Assembly: GCF_026240635.1 (NCBI RefSeq)
Contig: NZ_CP110848.1
Span: forward strand, 560,501 to 624,500
Length of the DNA stretch: 64,000 nt
Direction of reading: 5' to 3'
From: Trichothermofontia sichuanensis B231
GTDB lineage: Bacteria; Cyanobacteriota; Cyanobacteriia; B231
Positions 44,944-53,701 of the stretch are shown piece after piece (the first letter of the stretch is position 1; every line of letters begins with the position of its first letter). The translations under genes were made by a program, and so were the position numbers. The notes below the pieces were generated by a model, which was not told the DNA's origin, searched no databases, and was given only the letters and a program-made list of their open reading frames with translations.

Positions 44944-45814
44944 CCAGTGTATCCCCGACTACTGGACTGCGGGCAAGCAACGCGCCCGTGCGATCGCGCA
45001 ATTCCAAACGCACAAAGTCGAGGGCACGGGCCTGGGTTAATAACTCCCGGCCCAACTGCTCCTGCCGATTGGGGGCCAGACTGTACCACTCATCCCCGAT
45101 CGTCACGACTAAACGCCCTTGAGGAAAGTTGGCCTGTACGGCTTGGACGAGTCCATCGGCATACTGAACCGAAATTTCAGCAATATCACTTTGGATAGCG
45201 GCAATTAAACTTTGCTCAGGCGTGAGTTCAGCCGGTGGTGGAGGTGGCAGTTCGGGGGGAGGCACTGGCTTCGGTTCAGAAGATAGGGTTGGTTGGGGTT
45301 GGGGTTCAGCCGGTGCGATGGCTGGAGGCTCAGTGGGGGGAGCCACCACAACCGTCGTTGGTGGTGATTCACAGGGTGGACATTCGGCGACAGTTAGGGG
45401 CGTCGGAACTGTCGCCACGCTGGGCTTACCGGAAATTACACTGGACACCAACCAGACCCCTAAGACCATCAATGCCAGCGTCATCCCCGTAAGGACAGAG
45501 TCCGAGAGGGTTTGCTGGACACCCGCCGGTAAGCGCCGCCGGATTTGCAACAAGATCTGTCGCCATAGGATTTGGACGGGAATCGCGATCGCTTGTAGCC
45601 AACCGCTTACCTGCGATCGTGGTGAGGACTGGGTTTCCAGCGCCGCAATCATTTCATTCAAAAGCGCGATCGTTCCCCGTAACTGGCGGATTAGCCAGCG
45701 ATTGGCTGCAGAGGTGGAACCCACTAGGGGGCTTGGGCAGTCCCCCGATGACGACTCAGTCACAGGGGAGTCAGATAGTGGGTCCTGGGACGGATCTTCA
45801 TCAGAAAACGACAT
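44894..45814 (-). CDS. Conserved cyanobacterial membrane protein with proline-rich linker
   Basis: This encodes 306 residues. The N-terminal third is polar with an amphipathic region. One transmembrane helix (LTGMTLALMVLGVWLVSSVI, about residues 110-129) is followed by a Pro/Glu-rich spacer and a soluble domain (about 205-300) with YADGLVQAVQANFPQGRLVV, NRQEQLGRELL and LARSPVVGDTLVI. The topology is probably one-pass, with the C-terminal domain outside the cytoplasm. The family is seen in many cyanobacteria; its role is unknown. ATG 45814 is preferred over one 13 codons upstream. The 3' end overlaps the YbjN gene by 50 bases in convergent orientation. Confidence 0.7.
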   Translation of the reverse strand: MSFSDEDPSQDPLSDSPVTESSSGDCPSPLVGSTSAANRWLIRQLRGTIALLNEMIAALETQSSPRSQVSGWLQAIAIPVQILWRQILLQIRRRLPAGVQQTLSDSVLTGMTLALMVLGVWLVSSVISGKPSVATVPTPLTVAECPPCESPPTTVVVAPPTEPPAIAPAEPQPQPTLSSEPKPVPPPELPPPPPAELTPEQSLIAAIQSDIAEISVQYADGLVQAVQANFPQGRLVVTIGDEWYSLAPNRQEQLGRELLTQARALDFVRLELRDRTGALLARSPVVGDTLVILQSVRPQSLSSTTP

Positions 45815-46026
45815 CGTAGCCTCTCTGAATGCACAAGCAACCGGCGAAGCCAATCCCCTTAGCCCAGCGATCGCTTCAAGCTAGGGCGCAACGTCCAGCC
45901 CCAATGTATCATTTTGGTGTTCCCACATTGTATGCCTGTAGCGTTTGCACAAATTTGCGCAAATTTGCCCAAAATAGATGGCCAAGAGCAGAGACCGTGC
46001 GGTTTAAGTCAGTTAACCTACGTCCA

Positions 46027-46623
46027 CTAACGTCTTTCTTCTAATAACTGGCTACGTTTCCAGAAATAGCCCGACAGCCAATTGGTGGAAATATGGGCCA
46101 GTACGGGGACTAGCAGGTTGCCAGTCACGATCGCGCTAAACCCAAACACTAAACCGATTACCGTTGCCCAGACTGCATAAGGCCATTGTTGCCGCCCACT
46201 CAGGTGTAAGACACCAAAGCAGAGGCTAGAAAGTAACACCGCGATCGGGCTTAGTCCTAACGCCGACAGCATCACTCCCCGGAACAGCAGTTCCTCGCTC
46301 AACCCTGGCAATAATCCCAACCAGACTAAATCCGGCAACGTCAGCGGCTTTAGCACCAAAGCTAGATAATAATCGGCACTCTGGCGGTAGGCCCCCCAAA
46401 CTTGGTACACCAGGGAACTTGCCAGCGTGACCGCTAGGCCCAAGCCCAAGCCAATGAGAATTGCAACTCCATCCCAGGCTACTGCTAACAAGTCAACTCG
46501 GCCAAATTGCAACCATAACTTGGCAATGACCAACAGGATGACTGCCGTACTCCCCATCGCCACCAGAATTTGGATACGGGTGAGGGGTTCGAGTTCCGGT
46601 AGATTCGAGTGCTGCTTGGCCAC
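46027..46623 (-). CDS. CPBP family intramembrane glutamic protease
   Basis: This encodes 198 residues with about five transmembrane helices. The catalytic motifs of the CPBP (CAAX protease/bacteriocin-processing) family are visible: LSEELLFRG with the paired Glu and Arg, FGVLHLSG with His, and VLAHISTN with His and Asn. The protein would cleave a membrane-embedded substrate that cannot be predicted. The start codon is GTG (46623); the first ATG (46557) would remove part of the first helix. No bacteriocin or prenylation genes are near. Confidence 0.82.
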   Translation of the reverse strand: MAKQHSNLPELEPLTRIQILVAMGSTAVILLVIAKLWLQFGRVDLLAVAWDGVAILIGLGLGLAVTLASSLVYQVWGAYRQSADYYLALVLKPLTLPDLVWLGLLPGLSEELLFRGVMLSALGLSPIAVLLSSLCFGVLHLSGRQQWPYAVWATVIGLVFGFSAIVTGNLLVPVLAHISTNWLSGYFWKRSQLLEERR

Positions 46624-46803
46624 GGGCGATCGCGTAATCCGATAAAGGACAGTGTTTATCTAGTGGTTTATCTAGTGTACCGCTAGGTGCCGTGGCACTA
46701 GGGGACGATCGCCTCACACCATCCACGTCAGTAGATGCCCCCCACGATAAACACAATAGTTCAGTTGAGCGCTAGCAGCCTTGCATCAAGGGGCCGAAGG
46801 GGG

Positions 46804-47565
46804 CTAGAGCTTATCTGGATCTTCACCCAGTGCCCGCAAACGCTCGGCTAGACGTTCAGCCCGTCGGTGTTCGGCTTCGGCTTGTTGTCGGGCCGCTTCC
46901 GCTTGTTGTTGGGCCGCTTCTTCGGGTAGGAGAATCAAATGGCCGTCACGATCGTAGAACCGGAGCCAAGTTGCCGTTTCGCGATCAACCGTACCTTCCC
47001 ATTGGCCTAACCAGAAACCGAGGGTCTCACACCAGAGCCAGCCTCGTTCATTCGGGGTGAGGGGTTGGTAGTCCCACTGACCATTTAGCTGCCAGCCCTG
47101 TAAAGAGGTAGGGTCAAAGGGATCAAAAACAAAGTAATGGCGAGTTTTGAAGGTATGAGCATACAGGTCTTTTTTAACGCCCAGATCGATCGCTGCTGTT
47201 GAGGGGGACATCAGTTCCACAATCACATCCGGATAGCGGCCCTCCTCATCCCAAACCACCCAGCCCTGACGCGATCGTGTACCATCCACCCCCAGCACCA
47301 CAAAAAAATCCGGTCCCCGAAAGTCCCGGTTACGGGCTTGGGTGCGACTGTAGTAGATAAACATATTGCCGCCTGTGAAATAGTCATCGCGATCGTGCCA
47401 CGCCTGCTGCAGCGATCGGATCAGGACATTCATGGCAATCCGGTGGCGATTACTTTCCAAGGGTTCTCCGTCATCAAAAATTAAGTCATCGGGTGGAGGT
47501 TCCGGTTCCCAACCCGGTAGGCGGGCTGTCGAAGTGGTTGATTCCGTAGCAAGTTCGGCTGACAT
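46804..47565 (-). CDS. Uma2 family PD-(D/E)XK endonuclease-like protein
   Basis: This 253-residue protein is a complete Uma2 (DUF820) member. The nuclease core has RGPDFFVVLGVDG, YPDVIVELMSPST (with the E of the PD-(D/E)XK site) and VKKDLYAHTFKTRHYFVFDP. A charged coiled-coil tail (AAQQQAEAARQQAEAEHRRA) follows, as in many cyanobacterial copies. The family occurs in dozens of copies per genome; its biological role is uncertain. It is divergent from the Rpn gene, another PD-(D/E)XK protein. Confidence 0.88.
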   Translation of the reverse strand: MSAELATESTTSTARLPGWEPEPPPDDLIFDDGEPLESNRHRIAMNVLIRSLQQAWHDRDDYFTGGNMFIYYSRTQARNRDFRGPDFFVVLGVDGTRSRQGWVVWDEEGRYPDVIVELMSPSTAAIDLGVKKDLYAHTFKTRHYFVFDPFDPTSLQGWQLNGQWDYQPLTPNERGWLWCETLGFWLGQWEGTVDRETATWLRFYDRDGHLILLPEEAAQQQAEAARQQAEAEHRRAERLAERLRALGEDPDKL

Positions 47566-47756
47566 GTGGCCCAGTTCCCTCCCAGTAACCAGTAAGCAGT
47601 AGTATATTAGTACATTAGTACAGATTTGATAGAATGGCTGTCAACAGCAAAAGGTCAGCGCGCCGTGATCTCACTCTGCCCACAGCTCGATCCCTATAAA
47701 CCTACCTCCTGGATCGGATGCATCTTCCCCACCGCGCAGATGTTGGGTACCTAACC

Positions 47757-48686
47757 ATGCCCTTCGACAATCTTGGCAAACTTCTGGCGGAAAAGTATCC
47801 CGATCGCTTTGCCGCCTGGATACTGGGAGAAGCCCCTGGAACAGTGAGGGTCCTGAAGACGGAGTTGAGTATTGAGCCGATCCGGGCGGACTCACTCGTG
47901 TTCCTGCAAACCCGCGATTCGCCAGGGAAGACCCTACGCGAACGCATTCTCCATCTGGAATTCCAAACCCGCCTGCCCTCCGATCCCCCCATCGAATTCC
48001 GGATGTTGGACTATTGGGTACGCTTGTATCGTCAGTATCAAGTGCCGATTATCCAGGTGGTGATCGTCTTACTCCCCCCAGCAGCAAATACTGTAATTCA
48101 GGACTGCTTTCCGGTGGGAGAAACCCAGCATCGGTTTCGGGTCGTTCGTCTTTGGGAGCAGGACCCAATGGTGTTATTGCATGATCCTGCCTTGTTACCC
48201 TTGGCTCCCTTGGCAGCAACAACAGAGCCGCAAGCCCTGCTGCGACAAGTGGCAGCCCAAATTGCTCAGCTAGAATCAGAGCAGCAGCGGCAGGAGTTAT
48301 CGACGTATACACAGATTTTTGCCGGGTTGAAGTTTAAGCAACCATTGATTCGTCAGATTTTTCGGGAGGGCATTATGCGGGAATCAGTGATTTATCAAGA
48401 GATTTTGCAGGAGGGCGTCCAAGAGGGGCTTCAGCAGGGGCTTCAGCAGGGGCTTCAGCAGGGGCTTCAGCAGGGGCTTCAGCAGGGGCTTCAGCAGGGG
48501 CGCCAAGCGGAAGCCGCAGCCTTGATTGTACGGCTACTCAACCGGCGGTTTGGGGGACTGGCACCTGATTGCGAGGGGATCATTCGGGGGTTGACGGTGG
48601 AACAGTTGGAGGAGTTGGCAGAAGCGTTGCTAGATTTTGAGGAGGTGACCGATCTAGAGCGTTGGTTAGGGCGATCGCACGGTTAA
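47757..48686 (+). CDS. Rpn family / DUF4351 nuclease-like protein
   Basis: This encodes 309 residues. The N-terminal PD-(D/E)XK domain is of the Rpn (recombination-promoting nuclease, transposase_31-like) type, with RILHLEFQTR and FRMLDYWVRLYRQY. A C-terminal DUF4351 segment (ALIVRLLNRRFG, LTVEQLEELAEALLDF) follows a Gln-rich GLQQ tract. The proteins are thought to cut DNA and stimulate recombination. ATG 47757 is chosen for the typical MPFDNLGKLLAEKYPD start. The 12-bp tandem repeats that encode GLQQ will vary in number between strains. Confidence 0.85.
   Translation: MPFDNLGKLLAEKYPDRFAAWILGEAPGTVRVLKTELSIEPIRADSLVFLQTRDSPGKTLRERILHLEFQTRLPSDPPIEFRMLDYWVRLYRQYQVPIIQVVIVLLPPAANTVIQDCFPVGETQHRFRVVRLWEQDPMVLLHDPALLPLAPLAATTEPQALLRQVAAQIAQLESEQQRQELSTYTQIFAGLKFKQPLIRQIFREGIMRESVIYQEILQEGVQEGLQQGLQQGLQQGLQQGLQQGLQQGRQAEAAALIVRLLNRRFGGLAPDCEGIIRGLTVEQLEELAEALLDFEEVTDLERWLGRSHG
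48424..48501 (+). repeat. Tandem 12-bp repeats encoding GLQQ
   Basis: The unit GGGCTTCAGCAG is repeated about six times without change inside the Rpn gene, between the nuclease domain and DUF4351. The DNA identity shows a recent slippage-type expansion. Confidence 0.85.
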
Positions 48687-48743
48687 ACCCAAACCACCTT
48701 GATAGATTATCCCGGCCCCGAGCGGGCAGATCGCAAGGGAAGA

Positions 48744-49847
48744 TTAGGGTAATGGAGCACTGACGGGTTCGATTGGATCCAGATAGGGACGTAGGGCTAA
48801 GGGATTAATGCCTGCCCGATCGCAGGCCAACACGCCGATCGCTTCGAGATAAGAATTGACTGCGATCGCCGGGATGCCCAGGGCAGCGGCGGTCACCTGC
48901 ATTGTTGTTTGGTTTTCTGCCACGGTAATGATGCGCGTCCCGCGATCGCTCAGGCTCATGAGCGCGCGACTGCCACAGGCATTGCCGGGCACGATCGCAG
49001 CATGAATCTGATCGGCCCAAATTTCGCCCGCTAAACCCACCCGGTTGGGGGTTCTCTGGGACGGCGTCACAAACTGGGGTGCCCGACTCAGACCGGCCAG
49101 CACACAGGGTAAAAACGTATAGCCCAACTCCTCTGCTGCTGCTCGGGGGGCTAAATTTGGTTCCAGCGGTAAGGGCCGCAACGCCGGTGCATGGGCACAG
49201 GGAAGTCGGAACTGACGGACCACCAAATGACTAATCACCGCCTCCGCCCCACCGAGCGGATCAACCCCCTGACCATGACGATAGTTTTGCAGGGCCGCAC
49301 TTCCCTCGTCATCTGGGAAACGGGCCACCACTGCGATCGCCGTTGCACCCGCCTGATGGATCAGCGTATCCGCTGCCCGTAGCAAACTATCTGGATTGGC
49401 GATCGTTCCCCACGTCGCCCCAGAGGTTGCCGTGCACAACGTTACACCCAGAGGTGCATCCGTTACAATATAATCAGTTAAGTCCAAACCCAAGGTAGCC
49501 CTAGCTGCATCCGCTGCCTGGAGGTGGCGTAATCGCAGATCCGATTCGATCGCTGCATCTAAGAGCAAGCCAATCCGGTTACCCGGAACCAGTCGCAATC
49601 CCCAGTAACCCGCTGCCACCTGATCAAGGCCATAGCCTTCTACATAAAGCACATTGGGTAGCGGCCAATACAGGTGTGCCCCATTTAAGACATTGGGATG
49701 GGTAATTAGGCAATCCACCGTTGCCGCGATCGCCCGCGCCACCGGTAACGCATCCCCAGCATACCCGCCGATCGTCGCCCCAATGCCAGTGGGGACCAGC
49801 AGGAGAACCGTATAGGGCGTACAAACAGACTGTGGATTCAAGCCCAA
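48744..49847 (-). CDS. DUF3326 family protein
   Basis: This encodes 367 residues. The segments VLLLVPTGIGATIGGYAGDA, TDYIVTDAPLGVTL and IITVAENQTTMQV match DUF3326, a family conserved in cyanobacteria, algae and plants with unknown function. The Gly-rich start suggests a nucleotide- or cofactor-binding Rossmann-like site (inference). No ATG fits; the frame opens with TTG 49847, inside the previous gene by 10 bases, so translation is coupled. It is the last gene of the ferredoxin operon. Confidence 0.75.
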   Translation of the reverse strand: MGLNPQSVCTPYTVLLLVPTGIGATIGGYAGDALPVARAIAATVDCLITHPNVLNGAHLYWPLPNVLYVEGYGLDQVAAGYWGLRLVPGNRIGLLLDAAIESDLRLRHLQAADAARATLGLDLTDYIVTDAPLGVTLCTATSGATWGTIANPDSLLRAADTLIHQAGATAIAVVARFPDDEGSAALQNYRHGQGVDPLGGAEAVISHLVVRQFRLPCAHAPALRPLPLEPNLAPRAAAEELGYTFLPCVLAGLSRAPQFVTPSQRTPNRVGLAGEIWADQIHAAIVPGNACGSRALMSLSDRGTRIITVAENQTTMQVTAAALGIPAIAVNSYLEAIGVLACDRAGINPLALRPYLDPIEPVSAPLP

Positions 49848-50050
49848 ACCGGTGGGGAGGCCACCCCAGCCCTCACCTCGCCCTGGGTCACGATCGCCTC
49901 GACTAGGGCCGTTTGACGATCAACATCTACAGCAGTGACTGCCCAGCGCAGGGGAGTTCCCTGTTGGACTAAAGTTGCCTCAATTGCCTGCTGCATCGCG
50001 GCGGGGGAATCTTGCAGCGGGACTTCTGCTGTCACCAGATGAGTAACCAT
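49838..50050 (-). CDS. Small conserved protein between ferredoxin and DUF3326
   Basis: This encodes 70 residues from ATG 50050. The sequence MVTHLVTAEVPLQDSPAAMQ, with LRWAVTAVDVDRQTALVEAI, looks like a small alpha/beta protein. I do not recognise a named family, though similar small proteins of unknown function occur in cyanobacteria. It lies between the ferredoxin (16 bases upstream) and DUF3326 (10-base overlap), so it belongs to the same transcript and probably the same process. A longer frame exists but overlaps the ferredoxin gene on the same strand. Confidence 0.6.
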   Translation of the reverse strand: MVTHLVTAEVPLQDSPAAMQQAIEATLVQQGTPLRWAVTAVDVDRQTALVEAIVTQGEVRAGVASPPVWA

Positions 50051-50066
50051 AAGCACTGTACCTGCT

Positions 50067-50393
50067 TCACGACTTCTGAAATTGCCCAAACTGGAGTTGA
50101 TAAACCGTGTCTTCTTTCTCAGTTTCAATCTTAAGATCGGAACGGGGATAGGAAACACACAGCAAGGCATAGCCTTGTTGTTGCAACGCCGGATTGATGC
50201 CCATCCCATCACTCTGGTCCACCGTGCCCTCCAGAAGCAAGGCTGCACAAGTGGTACACACCCCTGCGTTACAGGAACTGGGTAAGGCAAGGCCAGCCGC
50301 TTCGGCGGCCTGGAGAATCGTCTGATCAGCAGCAACTTCGAGGGTATAGCTCTGCCCTTGGTGATGGATTTGGGCTGTATACGTTTGGGTCAT
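50067..50393 (-). CDS. Plant-type [2Fe-2S] ferredoxin
   Basis: This encodes 108 residues with the plant-type cluster motif SCNAGVCTTC and a fourth Cys in LLCVSYP, so a [2Fe-2S] cluster is expected. It differs from photosynthetic PetF by an extended C-terminus (EDTVYQLQFGQFQKS) and a less acidic surface, so it is a specialised electron carrier. It begins a three-gene leftward operon with a 70-residue protein and DUF3326. The partner enzyme is unknown; the operon arrangement suggests that DUF3326 may be a redox-linked enzyme. Confidence 0.85.
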   Translation of the reverse strand: MTQTYTAQIHHQGQSYTLEVAADQTILQAAEAAGLALPSSCNAGVCTTCAALLLEGTVDQSDGMGINPALQQQGYALLCVSYPRSDLKIETEKEDTVYQLQFGQFQKS

Positions 50394-50692
50394 AACAATA
50401 GGATGAAACCGTAATCACTTACCCCCCACCTCAGCCTTCGAGATGAGCGACGGTAACCTCAGTCTCCATTTTCTCACAAGGGCTTGGCGGCGGCACGATC
50501 GGTAAGATTTATTTCCATACCCGAAGATTTTCGCTTAGGTCGTCTTTGCCAGGAAAGTGCTATGCTGGGATTGATCCGGACCTACGCGATCGTAACGCCC
50601 AAACCTTGTCAGGACTGGAAAGTAGCAGCAATACGGGATGCTTACGATAGGCGTAGACTCCGGGTCTTCCCATTGCAGGAGTCCTCGGAATC

Positions 50693-51061
50693 ATGGCTGG
50701 GGTTGGTGACCTGGTACAAAAAGCCTTCTACCTGGGAGTCGGATTGGTTTCTTACGCCGGTGAAAAAGCGGGCAGTACCGTAGCAGAGTTACGCGCTCAG
50801 GTACAAAAGCTGGCCGATGAGCTGGTGGCACGCGGCGAGATGACAACCGAAGAAGCGCGTAAAATGGTAGAAGATTTGATGCAACAGGCCCAGCAACACA
50901 AGGCTGCTGCGCCAACTGAAACGACGCCTAAAGAGCCGCGCCGGATTGAAATTACCGATGACGATGAGGACGCAGCGATCGATAATCTAGAAGAAATTGT
51001 CGCCCTCAAACAACAGGTCAGTTTGTTACAAGAGCAATTGCGAAAATTGCAGCAAGATTGA
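50693..51061 (+). CDS. Phasin-family-like protein
   Basis: This encodes 122 residues. MAGVGDLVQKAFYLGVGLVS, with a short amphipathic helix and then YAGEKAGSTVAELRAQVQKL, followed by an acidic tail with a C-terminal coiled coil (LKQQVSLLQEQLRKLQQD), is the build of the small phasin-like proteins of cyanobacteria. In other bacteria phasins cover polyhydroxyalkanoate granules; here the role may be different. It is followed after 44 bases by a response regulator gene, so the two may be co-transcribed. Confidence 0.65.
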   Translation: MAGVGDLVQKAFYLGVGLVSYAGEKAGSTVAELRAQVQKLADELVARGEMTTEEARKMVEDLMQQAQQHKAAAPTETTPKEPRRIEITDDDEDAAIDNLEEIVALKQQVSLLQEQLRKLQQD

Positions 51062-51105
51062 CGGACTCACTCTGGCAGGAAGGGACTTCAACACGAGGGG
51101 AATGG

Positions 51106-51813
51106 ATGGACATTCTGATTGTTGAAGATGAGACCGCGATCGCTGATCTGATTCAGCTTTATCTAGAGAAAGAAGGGTTTACCTGCCATGTTTGCCATCG
51201 AGGGGATGTGGCGTTGGATTATGTGCAAACCCATCAGCCCGATTTAATTATTCTTGATCTCATGCTGCCAGGATTGGATGGCCTGGAAGTGTGTGCCCGC
51301 ATTCGCCAACGTCCAGGGGCTAAGGATCCCTATATCCTGATGCTGACGGCCAAAGGAGAGGAAATCGATCGCATTGTGGGGCTGTCCACGGGAGCTGATG
51401 ATTACCTGGTCAAACCCTTCAGTCCTAGGGAATTAGTGGCCCGTGTTCGTGCGCTACTGCGACGTTCCCTGCGCCAAACGGGCAGCCAGCAGTTACAACG
51501 CACCAAACACTTCACGCTGGACCTAGAACAACGGATCGCTCAACGCCATCTTACGCCAGAACGCCCTGAAACTCTGGATCTGACCGCCTTGGAATTTGAA
51601 CTACTGGCAACGTTTATGAGTTATCCCGGTCGGGCTTGGAGTCGGACACAATTGATCGATAAACTGTGGGGCGGTGATTTCTACGGGGATGAACGGGTTG
51701 TGGATACCCATATTGCGCGTTTAAGAAAGAAAATTGAACCTGATCCTGCCAATCCCAGCTTTGTCAAAACAGTCATTGGGGTTGGCTATAAATTTGAGGA
51801 TGTGGCTGTTTAA
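51106..51813 (+). CDS. OmpR/PhoB family response regulator
   Basis: This encodes 235 residues. The receiver domain has the acid pair E7-D8 (VEDE), the phospho-accepting D51 in LIILDLMLPG, and the conserved Lys in DDYLVKPFSP. The C-terminal winged helix (about 140-232) ends VGYKFEDVAV and has RVVDTHIARLRKKIEPD. It would bind direct repeats in promoters after phosphorylation. No sensor kinase is adjacent; the orphan histidine kinases at 1.3 and 17.6 kb are possible partners only by guess. ATG 51106 is preferred over the upstream TTG. Confidence 0.88.
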   Translation: MDILIVEDETAIADLIQLYLEKEGFTCHVCHRGDVALDYVQTHQPDLIILDLMLPGLDGLEVCARIRQRPGAKDPYILMLTAKGEEIDRIVGLSTGADDYLVKPFSPRELVARVRALLRRSLRQTGSQQLQRTKHFTLDLEQRIAQRHLTPERPETLDLTALEFELLATFMSYPGRAWSRTQLIDKLWGGDFYGDERVVDTHIARLRKKIEPDPANPSFVKTVIGVGYKFEDVAV

Positions 51814-51838
51814 TCCCCATCACTAATCTACACACAAT

Positions 51839-51877
51839 TATAGTCATTGCAATTTAGGCTGAAACAGCACCCTCACC
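51839..51877 (+). repeat. Dispersed hairpin repeat, copy f (end only)
   Basis: TATAGTCATTGCAATTTAGG and CTGAAACAGCACCCTCACC are present, but the element stops at 51877 where comF sequence begins. The comF stop codon (51873-51875, reverse strand) lies within this repeat. The element, or a partial copy, replaced the last codons of comF. Confidence 0.7.
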
Positions 51878-52625
51878 TTCTTTCCCCTTGGGGCAGGGCC
51901 AACGCTACAATACCCACGACCGTGATGCCTGCTTGGCGGAGCGTAAGCGTGGCTGCCCGGGCCGTTGCACCGGTTGTGTAGATATCGTCAAGTAAGAGAA
52001 CTAAACGACCTACTTTTCCCCGCAAGTCTGGTCCAATGGCAAAAGCATCAGCCACATTTTGGCTACGGGCCCCGGGAGATAGGCCAAATTGAGCTTCTGT
52101 AGCCCGTACCCGTTGTAAGCCTTGGGGGCAGCAAGTTAAGCCTGTGTACGTACAGAACCTACGAGCCAGTAACTCGGCTTGATTAAATCCCCGTTGCTTG
52201 AGCTTGCTGGCGTGGAGGGGAATGGGAACTACTAGCAGGCGCGATCGCGTCGGATCTCTGCCAGGAAACCACCACCTGCTGCCCTTGGCATTCCGCCTGC
52301 GGGTGAGTGCGATTGGGGACAATGCCGCCGGTGCGTTTTCCTGCCAAGCTTGGGCTAACCAGTAACCTAAGGGCCGAGCCAGTTCCGGATGCCGGTCATA
52401 TTTGAAGACAGCGATCGCCCGTTTCAATTGGCCAGCATAGGCTCCCCATCCAAAGACCGGTAAGTCCCCTTGCCAGCGATCGCCCGGATTCGCCAACCGA
52501 CACGCCTGTAGCTGCCGTTCACAGTCTAGACAGAGATCCCCGGCGGTCGATCGCTGACACAGAGGACAGGTCGATTCCAGAACCCAGTCGAGCAATGGTT
52601 GAAGGAGGGCAGTCCATCTGACCAT
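51873..52625 (-). CDS. comF: ComF family phosphoribosyltransferase-like protein
   Basis: This encodes 250 residues. An N-terminal Cys-rich region (CPLCQ...CLDC) is followed by FGWGAYAGQLKRAIAVFKYD and a phosphoribosyltransferase fold with the PRPP loop LLLDDIYTTGAT. ComF is needed for DNA uptake in naturally competent bacteria and works with PriA in DNA transfer. ATG 52625 is preferred; a GTG at 52655 is the alternative. The final codons run into a dispersed repeat that supplies the stop (51873-51875), so a slightly altered C-terminus is likely. No other competence gene is in the window. Confidence 0.85.
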   Translation of the reverse strand: MVRWTALLQPLLDWVLESTCPLCQRSTAGDLCLDCERQLQACRLANPGDRWQGDLPVFGWGAYAGQLKRAIAVFKYDRHPELARPLGYWLAQAWQENAPAALSPIALTRRRNAKGSRWWFPGRDPTRSRLLVVPIPLHASKLKQRGFNQAELLARRFCTYTGLTCCPQGLQRVRATEAQFGLSPGARSQNVADAFAIGPDLRGKVGRLVLLLDDIYTTGATARAATLTLRQAGITVVGIVALALPQGERR

Positions 52626-52690
52626 GACCTTGCCTGCCGGAGTTTCGCTCCTCACATGATCAATCGCTTATGTAATCAACCCCCTATCAA

Positions 52691-52755
52691 TGATCGACTG
52701 TGATCGACTGTGATCAACTGTATATTGATCTGGATATTGATCTGACAACATATTT
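52691..52755. repeat. Tandem 10-bp repeats between comF and pstB
   Basis: TGATCGACTG occurs twice and TGATCAACTG once in direct succession (52691-52720), followed by two TATTGATCTG-like units (52724-52745). The 10-bp period would place the motif on one face of the helix. The repeats lie upstream of comF on the reverse strand and may bind a regulator, or they may be a simple slippage product. Confidence 0.5.
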
Positions 52756-52793
52756 GATCGCAAATGATAGCTTAAAAAAGTGGTTCCAGACCT

Positions 52794-53618
52794 TTAGCCA
52801 AACCGACCGCTGACGTATTCCTGAGTTTTCTCGTTGGCAGGATTTTGGAAGATTTTCTCCGTGCGATCGTATTCGACTAGATAGCCGATCTTACCCCCCC
52901 GTTCAGTTGCTTCAGCATTGTAGAAGGCAGTGTAATCCGACACCCGCGAAGCTTGTTGCATATTGTGGGTGACGATAATGATCGTGTACTGCTCCTTCAA
53001 TTCCTGCAACAGCTCCTCGATCCGCAGGGTGGAAATGGGGTCAAGGGCAGAGCAGGGTTCGTCCATTAGGATCACTTCCGGTTGGATCGCGATCGCCCGC
53101 GCAATACACAACCGTTGTTGTTGTCCTCCCGATAAAGCCAGACCACTCTTCTTGAGCATATCCTTGACCTCATCCCAGAGGGCCGCAGCCCGTAAGGACT
53201 GCTCCACCAGATCATCCATATTGCCGCGATAGCCATTGATCCGTGCCCCAAAAGCGATATTTTCGTAGATCGACTTGGGAAAGGGGTTGGGTTTTTGGAA
53301 CACCATCCCGATGCGACGGCGGAGTTCAACTGGGTCCACATTGGGGGCGTAGATATCCTGCCCGTGGAAGGTAATTCGCCCCTTGACCCTGGCGCTTTCC
53401 ACCAGATCATTCATGCGATTAAAGCAGCGCAGGATGGTACTTTTCCCGCAGCCAGAGGGACCAATAAAAGCAATGACCTTGTTTTTGGGGATATCCAGGT
53501 ACACATCGCGGACCGCCAGGTTGGATCCGTAGTAGACCGAAACATTTTCAACCCGGAGAGCGGGTTCCGGCATCTGATGAGCATTACCTGAGTTAGGCTG
53601 GGAAGAATCTTGCAGCAT
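52794..53618 (-). CDS. pstB: Phosphate ABC transporter ATP-binding protein PstB
   Basis: This 274-residue ATPase drives high-affinity phosphate import. Walker [10 protein letters not shown], the signature [14 protein letters not shown] and Walker [14 protein letters not shown] are all present. The N-terminal [18 protein letters not shown] and the C-terminal [19 protein letters not shown] are typical PstB. It is the last gene of the leftward pstS-pstC-pstA-pstB operon. ATG 53618 is used; the first about 20 residues are variable in the family. Confidence 0.95.
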   Translation of the reverse strand: MLQDSSQPNSGNAHQMPEPALRVENVSVYYGSNLAVRDVYLDIPKNKVIAFIGPSGCGKSTILRCFNRMNDLVESARVKGRITFHGQDIYAPNVDPVELRRRIGMVFQKPNPFPKSIYENIAFGARINGYRGNMDDLVEQSLRAAALWDEVKDMLKKSGLALSGGQQQRLCIARAIAIQPEVILMDEPCSALDPISTLRIEELLQELKEQYTIIIVTHNMQQASRVSDYTAFYNAEATERGGKIGYLVEYDRTEKIFQNPANEKTQEYVSGRFG

Positions 53619-53701
53619 AGGTTTTAGCAGTTATGAGCTGGATAACAGCACAAGGCACGCTTCTTGGAGGAAGGCCCTGTGCAAACGGTGACTGGAAACA
53701 G

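Noticed and set aside
45222-45884. Open frame of 220 codons antisense to the proline-rich membrane protein
   Set aside because: The Gly-rich start is the reverse of the proline-rich linker; no independent support.
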